Below, one piece after another: positions 10,057 through 22,162 of a stretch of 64,000 nt of DNA. Every line of letters starts with the position of its first letter. Position 1 is the first letter of the stretch. The DNA is taken from assembly GCA_016748015.1 (NCBI GenBank), contig JAAOMT010000595.1, positions 190,282-254,281 on the forward strand. Direction: 5' to 3'. The translations under genes and the position numbers were made by a program. The DNA is from Geosiphon pyriformis. Its lineage: Eukaryota; Glomeromycota; Glomeromycetes; Archaeosporales; Geosiphonaceae. Below the pieces are notes generated by a model, which worked only from the letters and a program-made list of their open reading frames with translations, was not told the origin of the DNA and searched no databases.

Positions 10057-13000
10057 ATGCACACAGCAACTATGGTTACCCATTCACCTACAACACCAAC
10101 TTTAAAACTTGGTTTTTTTGATACTTTGTCAGATTTCAAACAACGCATACGTCCTAGATTACATATGCGAGATAACTCACTTGCATCTGACACTTCAGTA
10201 TTCACAAATGAATCAGGGCAATCGGAAGTTAGTACTAGTACCGATTCTTCCTTATCCACTGAGTATCAACCGATCCACGAGCTATCACCTTTGCCAGAAT
10301 ACCCGGAAGAATTACCATTTGATTCAGAAACTGTTACGACTTCTAGTTCATTTATCACTTCAACAGAAAGTGGCGGTAAACCATCATCACAACCTTCCTC
10401 CACAGCTCCATCCATAATATCTTCTCCATCTACAAAAAGATCCACATTCAGCGCAATCAAAGGTGCTCTTAATAGTCGACCACGAGGTACAAGACATGTT
10501 GAAAGAATGTTCACTGAACTAAATCTTCCAATTCCCTCAGGACAAGAAACAATTTTGTTTGGCGGTTATGTAGCAAAGTGGACTTCAAAATTATTCAAAA
10601 AAAATTCAAAAGATTTCTTGGTTTTGACGCAAAAATGTTTATGCCGGTTCAAAAGTTCAGAAAGGGTTATAAAAACATTTGACAGCGTATCCTCTTTATC
10701 TATATGTATGACACCTTGTATCGATGAATCATTTTTATCAAGACAAACAACAAAAATGTCACGTAATTCACCAAATGCTTCATCTCTTGAATTCTTTAAT
10801 AAGAAAGTCGTTACTGCTGATAATATCCTTCTCAGTTTATCAACTGTTTACTCAGTCAGTCAACAGATATCTCCAGAGCTCATGATCAGGATTAATTATA
10901 TTACATCACCAAAGAAACATGCTTATCTCTCGATATATTCCGAGACACTTGAGGAACACGAACAATGGCTGAATGCGTTACGACCCGCTATTCGACAAGC
11001 TGAATCAATTGGTCCATATTTAACCGAAACACAACGTCGGTGGGTCACTGAACGATTACAGAGTGTCGATGATTTTGGTGATGATGACATTGTTGAGAAT
11101 AATTTAATAGCATTTCGAGTGTCATTGAACACGTTATCAGACAAAGGGCCAACAAGTGAGAGTGGAAAAGAACTGCACATTCCGGTAATGTTTGTTATGG
11201 GAAGGAACAATATATATTTATTACCTACAAATATGAATCATGATGGCACGCCAAACGATAATCGAAGATCAAGTAAAACATATCGATTTGATAACACCCT
11301 AAATAGTAATACAAATAATATGTCTCCACAATTTCAATATCCACTTCTGGTTGAAGAAACTAGACCCAAAGATATCGATATTCACAAGTATCAATATCCA
11401 TTACTCTGCTTGACTGGTATACACGCTGAGGGCAAAGATGATACTTTTAAACTGAGTTTCAAAAATCATAGTAATGGATCAATGATACGCACAATGCTTC
11501 TTTCTTCAGCATTGTCCGAGAATATTGTGACCTCCATAAGAACTGCTATTGATGCGATCACAATCTGGTGGCCAGAACCTAGTTATAGATTATGTGTACC
11601 TAATATGATGCAAGCAACAATGGTACCTGAGGAGGCTGGCAAAAAAGCGACTAAAGGGTCAGGATTTGAACGAATGATTGAAGCTCAATGCTATGCATTT
11701 CGAGTTGATCGTGAACGGATCGCGTATTCGATTGAGTACGTAATGAGTCAGAAACGAGGGACTCTTAGTTTAGATATTGAACATTTACCATTTCGATTTG
11801 TCCTATTGACACCCAATGATGAATCACCAGAGGGGAGTACCTACACGAATGCTGAATTACTCGCAATACTTAATGCTCTAAGATATAATCCATTATTGCA
11901 TGAGGTTGTTTTCGACAATATTAGTTTATTTGATCTGCAAATCCAACCAGGACCTGAAGGTCATAAAGGGGAAAACATGTTGGCCGCTGAACTTTATGAT
12001 CTTTTATTATCGAATCCAAAATTACGAAAATTAGATTTGACTGGATGTGGAACTACCGGAGATACTATCTCAGCAATTGGTTATGCTCTAATGACTGGCC
12101 AATCGTCATTAGAACGACTTGTGTTGGCAAATAACTCCTTGACTAGAGATGGGGCTCATGCTTTAGCAGGTGGAATTGCAAGTCATGGTACACCAATTCG
12201 AGAACTTGATGTTTCCAATGGAAATCTCGAACAGAAAAGCCTCGAAACAATCTTGGATGCGCTAAATAACAATTTCCCAGAACAACTGGAGGCACTCAAT
12301 CTTTCAAAAAATAGTTGTGATATTGATCCAGACATTTTGGTGGAATATTTAGCCAAAACGGTCGCTCTAAAGAATCTAAATCTTCGGAATTGCTCACGTT
12401 TCTTCAAAAAATCTACGCCAATAATCTCAATTTACACATTAGGTGAAACAAATCTCACAACTTTGGATTTGGGTGGTGTACCTCTGAATAAACCAAAACA
12501 CACCAATGCACTTTTTGAATACATCGAATCCCGAGCATTTTCCTCTTTAAGATTTTTTAGTATTGATCATTGTGGTCTGGATGGGGATGTTTTGTCTGTT
12601 ATTCTCTCGCTAATTTCCAAAGTACCTAACCGAAATAAGCTTCGGGTATGGGCAGGAGGAAACAATCTTACTGAAACTGATTTAGGTCATAAAAAGTTAT
12701 GTCAAACCATCAGAGAAAATCTGACTCCTCATTGGTTGTCAATGACCGATTGTGTATTGGGACTAAACACAAATCAAGTTGTGGAAATAATTTCAGCTTT
12801 CGCTCAGAATACCGTGATTGAAATTCTCGATCTTTCTTTCCCACATTTGGGTGCTCTGTCAATAGACAATCGACCGAATCCTATGGTTCCCGTGATTGCT
12901 AAACGTGCATGTGAACAAATAGGAAAATTGATAGGGGAGAATAAAGCTTTAAAAGAGTTGACATTACGGGGTGATGGTAATAAACGATGGGGCCCAACTC

Positions 13001-13539
13001 TAGGGGTAGCATTAAAAAAACTCGAGGGAAATTCCACATTGGATAAACTAATTATTCGTGGTAATGCAATCGGAGATGAGGGAGCAAGACATTTGTCTCA
13101 TGCTTTGATGTCAAATACTTCGCTCCGAGTGTTAAACATTGACGAAAATGAAGCAAGTATTTTAACAACTAATTTGGGGTTTTTTTCAATTTAATAACAC
13201 CTTGGTATCAAAATTCTAATTAATTGCTTCCTCCATTTATCGTAGATCGGTCTTGATGGCTACCTCATGCTTCACAGTGTTCTGACCAGTCATCTAAATA
13301 CCACGCTTCACGAATTCTCTCATCCTAACATAGACCTATTAACACATCAGCGAAATCTTGATACAAAAGTATCCATCGTGTATCGTGAATCGGCATTCTT
13401 CAGCTTACCAACCTCGAGAATAAGTGCCCGGATGGCCTCAGAGCGGCAAAAGTTTAGTTTCCATGAAATTATTGAGGAGATTTTGGCCGTAGTTCAAATG
13501 CATCAGCTACAACGGACCGCTTATTATAACAAGTTTTAG
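10057..13539 (+). CDS. Large PH-domain / leucine-rich-repeat protein
   Basis: Two exons are proposed: 10,057-13,152 and 13,246-13,539, giving about 1,129 aa. Residues 1-145 are Ser/Thr-rich and probably disordered. About 165-325 looks like a PH domain, starting FGGYVAKWTSKLFKK and ending in a helix with EHEQWLNALRPAI. About 335-520 is a second, degenerate PH-like part. From about 600 to the end there are ribonuclease-inhibitor-like LRRs, such as LRKLDLTGCG, LERLVLANNSLT and LEALNLSKNSCD. The exon join uses a GC donor (GAA|GCAAGT) and restores the repeat as LRVLNIDENE-IGLDGYLML. A plain GT at 13,157 would put a stop three codons into exon 2. Architecture resembles fungal RNI-like/CARMIL-like proteins linked to membrane or actin. 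Exact function is unknown, and the C-terminus could extend by another intron. Confidence 0.85.
13153..13245 (+). other. GC-AG intron in PH-LRR gene
   Basis: The donor is GCAAGT, the normal context for the rare GC class, and the acceptor is TCGTAG, ending at 13,245. The 93-nt length matches the other introns in this window. It is inferred from reading frame and LRR continuity, because no GT in the right phase lies nearby. Confidence 0.65.
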
Positions 13540-14325
13540 GTATTCAAATTAATCTTTCCCATCTGCTATTGATATGGATCTTAAAATCAAAAGTCCAAAA
13601 GCTCTCAACTTGCAGAAAAAATGTTCCTTTTACGATAACAACCAATTACCGAACAATTTTGTCCCTTAATTTCCTCTTTATCCAAGTGTTATTTAATAGT
13701 ACATATGATATATTACTTGTATTTATTATAGTAGCGAATTGGCAGAAAGGGTGGTAGATAAAAAAGAAACATCTCTTCAAACAATACTTGAAAATTTTCT
13801 TTCTCATCTTGCCTCCTCTTTTTGTAAGTCGCCAAAGTATATAGTATATTTTTAATTTCTTGTAAAACAGAGCAAGGCTAGTCCTCCCTCTTCTGCAACC
13901 ACTGTATTTAATTCTTTTATTCTACCCCTAATTGCACTTTTATTTCGAGTTTTGTTCATGTATATAATTTAACAATGATTCGATCTGATCATATACATAG
14001 AACATGCGCTCGAGGCTAAGGTATGAGTGTTTGCCTAAAAATTATTATTAATAACGAAAAATTTAATGGACCAGATAACTTCCTTTTTTCGCGTGTTTGA
14101 TCAATAATATTTTCCATATATTACATATTGATCTTGGTTGTAGAATATTGACCCATAAGTCATCAGGGGCTATATTTCTCGGTTCTCAAATTCTTTTCAT
14201 AGCAAATATGGCAATCAAAAGTATCTAAAATAGTTAAATATATATTGCTAGCAGGATTAATCACCAATAATAATCATCATTAATGTTTTAAATTTTGTAT
14301 AGCGACCAAATTCCATGGAAATTGC
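13540..14325. other. Convergent intergenic region (3' UTRs)
   Basis: Separates the convergent PH-LRR gene (+) and FOL3 gene (-). It is pyrimidine-rich at its start and AT-rich near the FOL3 stop. No reading frame or RNA gene is convincing. It probably holds both 3' UTRs and polyadenylation sites. Confidence 0.55.
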
Positions 14326-15687
14326 TTAGGAAGCAGTTTGAACTAATCGCAACAGGTCTGCAACTAAATATAAACTTCCACATAAAACAATTAAACCACC
14401 TCGTTGTTCTTGAAGCTCAAGGGCAGATTGTAGCGCGTGATTTAGGTTATCTACCGCTTTGATCTCAAGAATACCCGATTTCACAGCATAGGCTGATATT
14501 TCACTGGGATCACACGAATGTACCCAAGGCATTCCATCCACCTCGGAAAATTTCAGTGGTAAGATAGTATCACCATTTCTCACAAGAGCTTTCATGATAG
14601 CGGCAACATCTTTACCTTTTTTGGAAGCGAAGATGAAATGAGCATGTCGCTGTTTTGTTTTGTCCAACTCTTGATCCACAAAATTTCTTAATGAAATTGC
14701 GGCAGGTAGATTATGTGCTCCATCCACTAAGATACGACGCTTTCGATTACTAACTAAATGACTTATATCGACGTACTGAAGGCGACCGGGCCATTGGGTA
14801 GACGCGATGCCATCAATAATATGGCCATTGCTGATACGTTTAAAAGCTCCTTGTTCCAGTTTGCGCAATTGATCAATAGCCGCAATTGCAGTTGCCACAT
14901 TTTCCAATTGGATATCACCTTTCAGAGGCACAAAGAAATTCAGTGATGGCTCAGCAGAAGCACTGACATCTCGGGAAAGTTGGAATAACTTTCTATTGTA
15001 TTTTTGGTTATCGTCTAAACATAACGTTGCCCATCCAGAACTACGCAATTTGTCCCATTTTGCAGGCTTTACCCAGGTTACACGAGAGCATTCCATCTCG
15101 GCTATACAACGGTTGAGGGTATCAATTGCACCAACTTCATTTTGTGGTGCAATCACAACGTGCCCACCTTTCTTAACAATTCCTATTTTTTCTCGAGCGA
15201 TTTCTTGAATGCTATTACCCAATAGTTCGGCATGATCCATTCCTATTGATGTAATAACACTAACTAAAGGTGGTGGCGAGTTGAAAACATTGGTAGCATC
15301 CAGTCTCCCACCAAGTCCAACTTCTACCACCGCAATTTCAATGTTCTGCTTAGCAAACCACCAAAAAGCAGAAGCTGTTAGTAACTCAAAAGAGCTTGCA
15401 TTCACCGTGTTTCGTGTAGATATAAATTTGAGGAGTTCACGAAAGTCTTCGTTTCCAGTTGGTATCCCATTTATTCGAATCGAGTCGCGAGGTTCCAGTA
15501 AATGTGGCGAATTAAAGCGACCGGTTTTGAAACCGGCTTTTAAGAGAATATGATCAATATAAGCGGAAACGGATCCTTTACCATTTGTTCCTGCTATGTG
15601 AATCACGGAGAAACGAGTGTGTGGATTGTTGATAAGATTTAATAAAGTTATTATTCGCCCAAGCTCTAGTTTAATCCCTGTTGACAT
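14326..15687 (-). CDS. FOL3: Dihydrofolate synthase (FolC / Mur-ligase family)
   Basis: An intron-free 453-aa enzyme. It adds the first glutamate to dihydropteroate with ATP to make dihydrofolate, the last step before dihydrofolate reductase in de novo folate synthesis. The P-loop HIAGTNGKGSV lies at about residues 30-40. SPHLLEPRDSIRING follows at about 60-74, VEVGLGGRLDATNVF at about 121-135, and GMDHAELLG with EKIGIVK at about 150-172. WPGRLQYVD, LVDGAHNLPAA and VDGMPWVHSCDP lie in the C-terminal half, ending with VLCGSLYLVADLLR. The text follows yeast Fol3 more closely than the polyglutamating Met7, and no mitochondrial presequence is evident. Length is normal (yeast about 430). It is divergent from the PUF6-type gene across a 181-bp gap. 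Confidence 0.92.
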   Translation of the reverse strand: MSTGIKLELGRIITLLNLINNPHTRFSVIHIAGTNGKGSVSAYIDHILLKAGFKTGRFNSPHLLEPRDSIRINGIPTGNEDFRELLKFISTRNTVNASSFELLTASAFWWFAKQNIEIAVVEVGLGGRLDATNVFNSPPPLVSVITSIGMDHAELLGNSIQEIAREKIGIVKKGGHVVIAPQNEVGAIDTLNRCIAEMECSRVTWVKPAKWDKLRSSGWATLCLDDNQKYNRKLFQLSRDVSASAEPSLNFFVPLKGDIQLENVATAIAAIDQLRKLEQGAFKRISNGHIIDGIASTQWPGRLQYVDISHLVSNRKRRILVDGAHNLPAAISLRNFVDQELDKTKQRHAHFIFASKKGKDVAAIMKALVRNGDTILPLKFSEVDGMPWVHSCDPSEISAYAVKSGILEIKAVDNLNHALQSALELQEQRGGLIVLCGSLYLVADLLRLVQTAS

Positions 15688-15868
15688 TCCTCTTAAACCT
15701 TCCTTGGACTGGTAAGAAGGGAAACTTTGAATGAAAATTGCCGCATGTTGGGATTAGTTAGTGTAAGGGAAAAATGAGAATTTCCTTTCCGTTATTTATT
15801 AGGAAATCTCCGGGAATTTTAAACCCACTTAGAAATATTGACAATTTTTTTTAGATAGATCTTCAAGT
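15688..15868. promoter_or_regulatory. Shared bidirectional promoter region, FOL3 and PUF6-type gene
   Basis: Only 181 bp separate the two divergent start codons, so both promoters must overlap here. I see no clear TATA box. This is inference from geometry, with no recognised binding site. Confidence 0.5.
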
Positions 15869-18347
15869 ATGGTAAAAATAACTGAACTGAAAAGAAGTGC
15901 GAACGAAAGTGATAAAGAATTCGGGAGAAAAAAAGTCAAGCTTAGCAAGATAAAGGCTGCTCCAATTGGGCATAATGACCCAGAGTCAAGCGAGGCAGAG
16001 TGGAGTGAACCTGATGCAGGTCTCGAAAGTAACGAAGAATCAAGTTCTGGCGAATTTTCCGAGGCAGAAGATGCTTCCTCGGGCTCAGCAGCACATCCTG
16101 AATTTGACCTCCATATAAAAAATGAAAAAGCAGAACCGAGACCGCAACAAAAATCTGGTAACAAGAAAAAATTTTATACGAAAAGACTTTATTTGATAAA
16201 ATCAGCTCATACTTTATCACTAACCCTTTATAAAAAACCATGGTTTAGATTCGAAAGAATCACATGCGGCCGCCAAAGCATTGCGTCGTGAGCGCCAATC
16301 ACAAAAACCACTCTACGATATCCGCGAATCTTCCAAAGAGATTTGGGGGAAGGTTAGAGAAAAAAATACGAAGCCTGTAGATCGCAAAGTTCTTTTGTCT
16401 CGATTGATGGAGTTGATTGAGGGCAAAATACCCGATTTCGCTCTCAAGCATGACACTTCCCGAATTCTCCAAACTTGTTTAAAATACGGTAGCAAGGAAC
16501 AAATTGCTGCAATTGCTTCTGAATTAAAAGGCCGATATGTTGAATTATCGAAAAAAACCCATGGTCGTTTTATAGTGGAAAAGATCCTTAGATATTGGTA
16601 AATGCTTGGAGAAAATTATATCGGAGAGTCAAGAAAGTGATTGGAAAGCTGACTCATCATTTCTCTTACGAATAGGGAAAATCGTAATATAGTTATCCAT
16701 GAAATGTATGGGCATGTAACAAAGCTGATGCGACATAAAATCGCATCGCATGTAATAGAGGCATGTTGGAGTTATGGGAATTCTAAAGATAGAATAGGCC
16801 TTATACGAGAGTTTTACGGACCAGAATATCAGTTATTTGACGTAAGTCAGTTCAGATTTTTAAGTTGTTTGAATGCTTAATTATATTTTTTTAATCACTA
16901 AAATTCTAGGAGAAAAAAGATCTTGACCAAATTATATCGGAGAATCCAGCAAAGAAAGAATCAATTCTGAAATCTCTTTCCGAGGTTTTGGCTTCTTTTT
17001 TGAACAAAGGAACTGCCAGACATAGTATCGTTCATTATGCCCTTTTCAAATTCTTTCAACTTGGTAACGAAAAATCCATATCCGATATGATTCCAATCAT
17101 TCAAGAATATCTGGTGGAAATTCTCCATACTTGGGATGGTGCACGTGTTGCCATGCTGTCACTTGTCTATGCGACTCCTAAGGTGAGGAGTAATTAAGAT
17201 TTGCGTGATTTTTTAATGCTTCAAATTCTTATTATGATCTCAATTTAGGAACGAAAAATTATCTTAAAGAGCTTTAGAACTTTTATAGTGAAAATATGTT
17301 GTGAAGAATATGGCTATTTGGTATTGTTGCGCGCTTTTGATGTTGTTGATGACACCATTCTTTTAAAAAATATCATTCTTAAGGTACTCTACACTCCTTT
17401 CAAATAACTCCTAGTTCAATAAAATTTCAGCCGTTTAAATTAAAATTTTCCTTCGTGTTGGTTTTTTAAGGAAATGACCGAAAAAAGTTTATATACAAAC
17501 GCGGTGAGAGAAATCAGTCAGCATAGGATTGGTTCCCGTGTTCTTATGTATTTGTTTTCTGGGAGATCACCTTTCTTCCTTAACAAGCCTACACGTGATT
17601 TACTTGCGTCGACTGATGAGATAAGAGCCAAAATGAGGTTTTTTATAAGGGATTTTTTTATTCAGCATCTATGTTCATAACTAAAATAAATTTGGTAATT
17701 TTAGTAAAAAGGATCCGAAGATTCGAGCTAGGGAACTTTTAGATATGGTATCTCCCGAGTTGATTAAGTACGCAACTGATCATACTTTAGAAATGTTGGA
17801 CAACCCTTTCTCTTCCAAAGTTTTATCCGAGATCTTGTTGCACGCAACCAAAGGGGATAAATTACCTATATTATATCAAATCGCCAAGGAGGCTGAACAG
17901 AAGCCATATGAATCGCATATTATGTTTACAATGGCTAACCATACTCTAAAGATACTTATTCATGGTGGGCACTATCAACCAAAACCTAAGTTAAAGGATC
18001 AGAATGAGGCCAATGAGGAAAATCACTTATCCCAAGAAAACCCATTGGCGGAATTTCATTTCCCCCGCCTACTCCTTGCCAGTATTCAAGATCATTTGTT
18101 GGAATATGCCACGCACTTGACAGGTTCATTTCCGGTGCTCGCTTTATTGGAAACTGACGAGACTAAAGTTGAAGTACGCCAGATATTAAGCTCACATATT
18201 GAAAAGCTTAAAGGAAATCAGCATCTGGTTGGAGTACAACTAATACTTAAAGAGTTGGGTTATGAGGTCACTTTGCCTTCCAAAAGTTTAGAAAAATCCG
18301 AGGTAAGTAGAAAGAGAAAAAGAGAAAGATCAAAGCAGAAAGATTAA
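15869..18347 (+). CDS. PUF6: PUF6/PUM3-type Pumilio-repeat RNA-binding protein
   Basis: Seven exons join in frame to 673 aa: 15,869-16,157; 16,249-16,597; 16,676-16,841; 16,910-17,182; 17,249-17,383; 17,471-17,637; 17,705-18,347. All introns are GT-AG and 65-91 nt. The N-terminus is basic and then acidic/Ser-rich. The middle has degenerate Pumilio helices, including HDTSRILQTCLKYGS, KTHGRFIVEKILRY, RHKIASHVIEACW and RHSIVHYALFKFF. The C-terminal part is the Puf6/CPL-type region, with NPFSSKVLSEILLHATKGDK and GSFPVLALLE, and a basic tail RKRKRERSK likely to act as a nuclear/nucleolar signal. In yeast Puf6 acts in 60S ribosome biogenesis and ASH1 mRNA repression, and length is close to yeast Puf6 (656 aa). 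Exon joins are mine and untested. Confidence 0.9.
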
Positions 18348-18719
18348 AAAAAAAATTGCAAGTTTCCGAATAATTTCAAAAGTTTTTTCATCAAATATAT
18401 GGATATTTCTTCTACTCAGCCATCCTAAGGCTTTCAATTTTGCACCAGTCCAATTTCATACCTGCACTAAACATTTAGAATTTTTATCTCTGTTCAGTTT
18501 CATTATGGATTTGACCAATTTAACACAAAGAAAAGAATACCAGGGATGGGATTCTTAATGATGTTCGTGTTCACAATTTAAATATTCGAGGCAAATAAAT
18601 CCGCATAGTAAATTAGCCTAATTGGTGAAAAGTACAACGTTGATCGAACGTAAACAATTTGAAATCAGATATTTGAATCATTTATCGGTGGTGTTCTTTA
18701 ACTTCAATGAATAAAGACT
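18348..18719. other. Intergenic region, PUF6-type to CRAL-TRIO gene
   Basis: About 370 bp holding the 3' UTR of the upstream gene and the promoter of the next. No reading frame or RNA gene is recognisable. Confidence 0.5.
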
Positions 18720-19799
18720 ATGGCAACTGAAGTTCTAGAAACCAGTTCAGCCACACAATTTAACGAAACTAAACTATCAAAACCACTCACAACCACTAAG
18801 ATCCCTCTATTGACCCCTTCAAGTGATTATAACGTGCTGCTCCCCGCTCCCTTAAAACCTGAAGAGGAGGAAAAATTAAAAGCTCTAAAAGATTATGTAG
18901 AGACCATATTATTACCCGTAGGTGATCCACGATATGAGGTCGAACGAAGGTGGGTTTCCGACCAATGTTTAAAACGATATTTACGTGCCGCAAAATGGAA
19001 TCTCCGAGAAGCTAAGCAGCGAGTACTGGAAACTTTGGAATGGAGGCGAGATTATAAACCTGATCAAATTGATCCGAAGGAAGTTGAGCCGGAGGTGGGT
19101 AGTATTTTATAGTTGCTTAACAGTTCTTTGGGAACAATCATTGTCAGTGTATTTTTGATGAGACTGATTTTTTTGGAACAATGCAAAGTGTGTCACGGGT
19201 AAAATCCACTTTAATGGGTTTGACCGACACGGCCGACCGATTTTGTACCTTCGGCCCGGATTAGAAAACACTAAAGCTGGACCAAGGCAGATCAAGAATA
19301 CTGTTTTTGCATTCGAGCGTGGAATCAATTTGATGCCGGCTCAAGTGGAAACTATTGTGCTTCTCGTAGATTTCGATAAGACATCATTAAAATCGAGTCC
19401 GGGGATCGGGATTGCGAAAGAGTTTGTACATATTTTGGGATCACATTACCCGGAGAGATTAGGTTTAGCTTGTGTTATTGATGGTGGGGATTTTTCTCAA
19501 TTTCTCAATTTTTGTATTATTTTTTTTACTAACTAAATTTTTTGGACAACAATGATAAAGCGCCATGGTATTTTAGCACTTTCTATAAACTAATATCACC
19601 GTTTATAGACAATGTGACAAAGGAAAAATTTAAGTTCACCAATTTACAAGATCCAGATAAGGGTACTCGAACACAATGGCTGAATTTGGATACAATTATC
19701 GATAAGTCACAGTTAGAGTCAGAATATGGTGGAGAGAATGCATTCGTATATGATCATAAAACTTATTGGAATGCTTTATTAGAGGCCACAGGGCTTTAA
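18720..19799 (+). CDS. Sec14-like CRAL-TRIO lipid-transfer protein
   Basis: Three exons (18,720-19,094; 19,189-19,483; 19,561-19,799) join in frame to 302 aa. Residues about 45-120 are the CRAL-TRIO N-terminal helical domain: DQCLKRYLRAAKWNLREAKQ, then TLEWRRDYKPD. From about 128 comes the lipid-binding domain: TGKIHFNGFDRHGRPILYLR, LLVDFDKTSLKSSPG, then A-PWYFSTFYKLISPFID restored across intron 2. The family binds phosphatidylinositol, phosphatidylcholine or sterol and exchanges them between membranes, supporting lipid kinases. The architecture is that of soluble fungal Sec14/PDR16-type proteins, without GOLD or PH domains. The ligand cannot be read from the sequence. The second acceptor could lie slightly upstream, but the site used gives the family's usual E-x-TGKI text. 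Confidence 0.9.
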
Positions 19800-20153
19800 T
19801 AAGAGATCATGTATTTGGGATGGTAAATTCTCCAAGGGTTAAAGTAATTAAGGATAAAAAATAAAAGCTGTTATTGTTATTTTGATTTGCAATTTTTCAT
19901 TATACTAGTGAGAACGGTGTGCGTGATTAGGGGAAGTCGAGAAGATCATCTTTTACCTGTTATTGGAATTGAAAATTGCGCAACTTGGATTATCAAATGT
20001 TGTGAATCCAGATTTTTACCTTGCAAAAATTATGTTAGACTATTGGATGACTTCATGCATATAGAATGAATCAGAATTTTATAAAGGATCAACATACATA
20101 TAACTTAACATCAAACAGGATTTCCTTACGAAATCTCAAGTATTTACCAAATT
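19800..20153. other. Intergenic region, CRAL-TRIO to ADP-ribosylglycohydrolase
   Basis: A 354-bp gap with the 3' UTR of the CRAL-TRIO gene and the promoter of the next gene. The open stretch from 19,887 to 20,069 has no family resemblance, and I regard it as chance. Confidence 0.5.
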
Positions 20154-22162
20154 ATGTATGAAAATATACTGACTAACGAAACGCAACCAACTTCACAAAT
20201 ATCTGGGACTTTATCTCATGATGAAATTCGTGATCGAATTAAAGGATGTTTGTTCGGTAGGGTCACATCTATCACCAAGATATCTGGCTAATTTCATTAT
20301 GATATCATATAAGAACCGTTTCTTTAAGAAATGGAATCTGAGAGCTGAAAAGATGATTATTAAAAAAATAGAGTCAATGTCAATGTCATTTGTTATTTAT
20401 TTATTTATTAATTAATTAATTAATTAATCAAAAATAATAATTGAAAAGAATAATTGTCATTGATTCAAGCTTTGTTTCCATTAATATTTAATGAAAACAA
20501 TTTAATAAGTAAATTTTGTTGCCATTGCCACAAATCATAATATAAACTATTTAATGTTTGTATTTTGAAAATATTTATGCATAATATTATGGACGATCAA
20601 ACCAAATATTCAAGATGAACATTAAACCTAAAGCATCACTAAACACTAAATGACAACCAATTATTTTTCGCAACCTTTCAAAAACTTTCAATTTCTCATG
20701 ATCTCACATAATAATTTTCTTTTTTGGCACTCTGTTATGTAAATCTATGATGATTAGGAGCGGCAATCGGTGATGCGGTCGGTTTGGCAGCTGAGTTCAT
20801 GAGCAAGAAAGTGGCAAGAAAGAATTATGGCAAGGGACCGATCCAGTTTGGATTAGATACCGAAGGGTATAAACGATCAATAATTTATCACTGATCTTTT
20901 AACTTTTGCCCGAGATAGATTATTCGATTTGACCACGAAAATTTTAATTTTTGTAAGGACTCCCATACCCCGTGATTATTGGCGAAGCGCTTGGGATCCA
21001 AACGATTTCACTGATGACACCGATCAACAACTTCTCATCATCCAATCTCTTCTTTCGACTTCCGGCCAACTCTCTTACCACGACTTTGCCACCCGCCTTA
21101 AGGCCTGGCTCTCGATCGGTCTGCCAGAAATCCAGAAGCCATGTGTCGGATCCGGTAACACGATCCTTTCAACTACTGCACATACTGATTTCTTAAAAGA
21201 CCCCCATAGTGCTGCCGAGTACATTTGGCAAAAATCGGGACAAAAAATGGCAGCGAACGGAGCCGTTATGAGGACTGCTGTGTTGGGATGTTTGCAATTT
21301 TGGGATGAACAAGTGGTGAGACAGAATGCGATTGATGTAGCGAAAGTAACCCATAGAGATCCGAGGTGTTTGATGAGTTGTGTTATCGTGTGTTTGACGG
21401 TTAGTTTTCTAATGAGGGGGATTGGACGGATCCCTGATCTGAGGGATCGGGGTCAGAATGATGGTGGTGGCAGAAACGTCAGCGTGGAAATTGATTTGGA
21501 AGATCCAACACAGCCAGCGGCTACCTCGACATTTATAACATCCTCTCCAACATCAATAAATGATATTTCCATGGACATGTTTGGTCCTGACCTTGAACTT
21601 ACCAATCTTATAGGCGAAATCATTTCCCGACATTCCGATATTGTAACTTCAACCTTAATAAATGATCCTTTAGTTGATGATCCAATGGCAGAACTCAATC
21701 GACATTGTTTCCCAGAAACTCTGTCAAAACTATGGTTGGATGAATCAAAAAAAGTGGGATATACTTATAAATCCTTAGGGGCTGGTGTATACCCAATCAC
21801 ACGAAATTTAGTGAATGGGTTAAGTTTTTTCCCTGAGGGACAAAGGACATATGGAAATTTGTTTAAGAGAATGATTACTGAAGTTACTTTGGAAGGAGGG
21901 TGAGTTTGAACTAAATATTTAAATTTTTGAAATTCAGAATTTGAGTTAATTGGAATGAATATATTTTAAATATTTTATTTTTCGTAATTCGATATTTGAA
22001 AGTGACGCGGATTCTAATGCTACCGTTACCGGAGCCCTTTTAGGATGCCGATTGGGAAAAAGTCAGTTGCCCAGAGAGTGGGTTCAAGGTGTGAAGCATC
22101 ATGAATGGCTTGATGAGATGGCTGAAAAATTTTGTGAATTGGTAATAAGAGATTTGAAGTAA
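20154..22162 (+). CDS. ADP-ribosylglycohydrolase (DraG/ARH family)
   Basis: Four exons (20,154-20,256; 20,758-20,866; 20,958-21,899; 22,003-22,162) join in frame to 437 aa. The first intron is long (501 nt), the other two about 90-103 nt. The fold's metal-binding motifs are all there: KGCLFG-AAIGDAVGLAAEF at about 31-48, the DDTD box at 90-93 (FTDDTDQQLL), and the C-terminal GGDADSN at about 384-390, followed by VTGALLG. These enzymes remove ADP-ribose from proteins or small molecules using two Mg ions. The specific substrate is unknown. An insert of roughly 100 residues with a Gly/Asn-rich then Ser/Thr/Pro-rich stretch interrupts the domain at about 230-310. The ATG at 20,154 is the only in-frame start before the core motif. 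Confidence 0.92.
20391..20429. repeat. Microsatellite, TTAT/TTAA-type, inside ARH intron 1
   Basis: Tandem TTAT followed by ATTA units. It sits in the 501-nt first intron and explains part of its length. No regulatory signal is evident. Confidence 0.85.

Noticed and set aside
10041-10514. Minus-strand open stretches over the PH-LRR N-terminus
   Set aside because: They lie opposite a strongly supported coding frame, lack family resemblance and are produced by its Ser-rich codon use.
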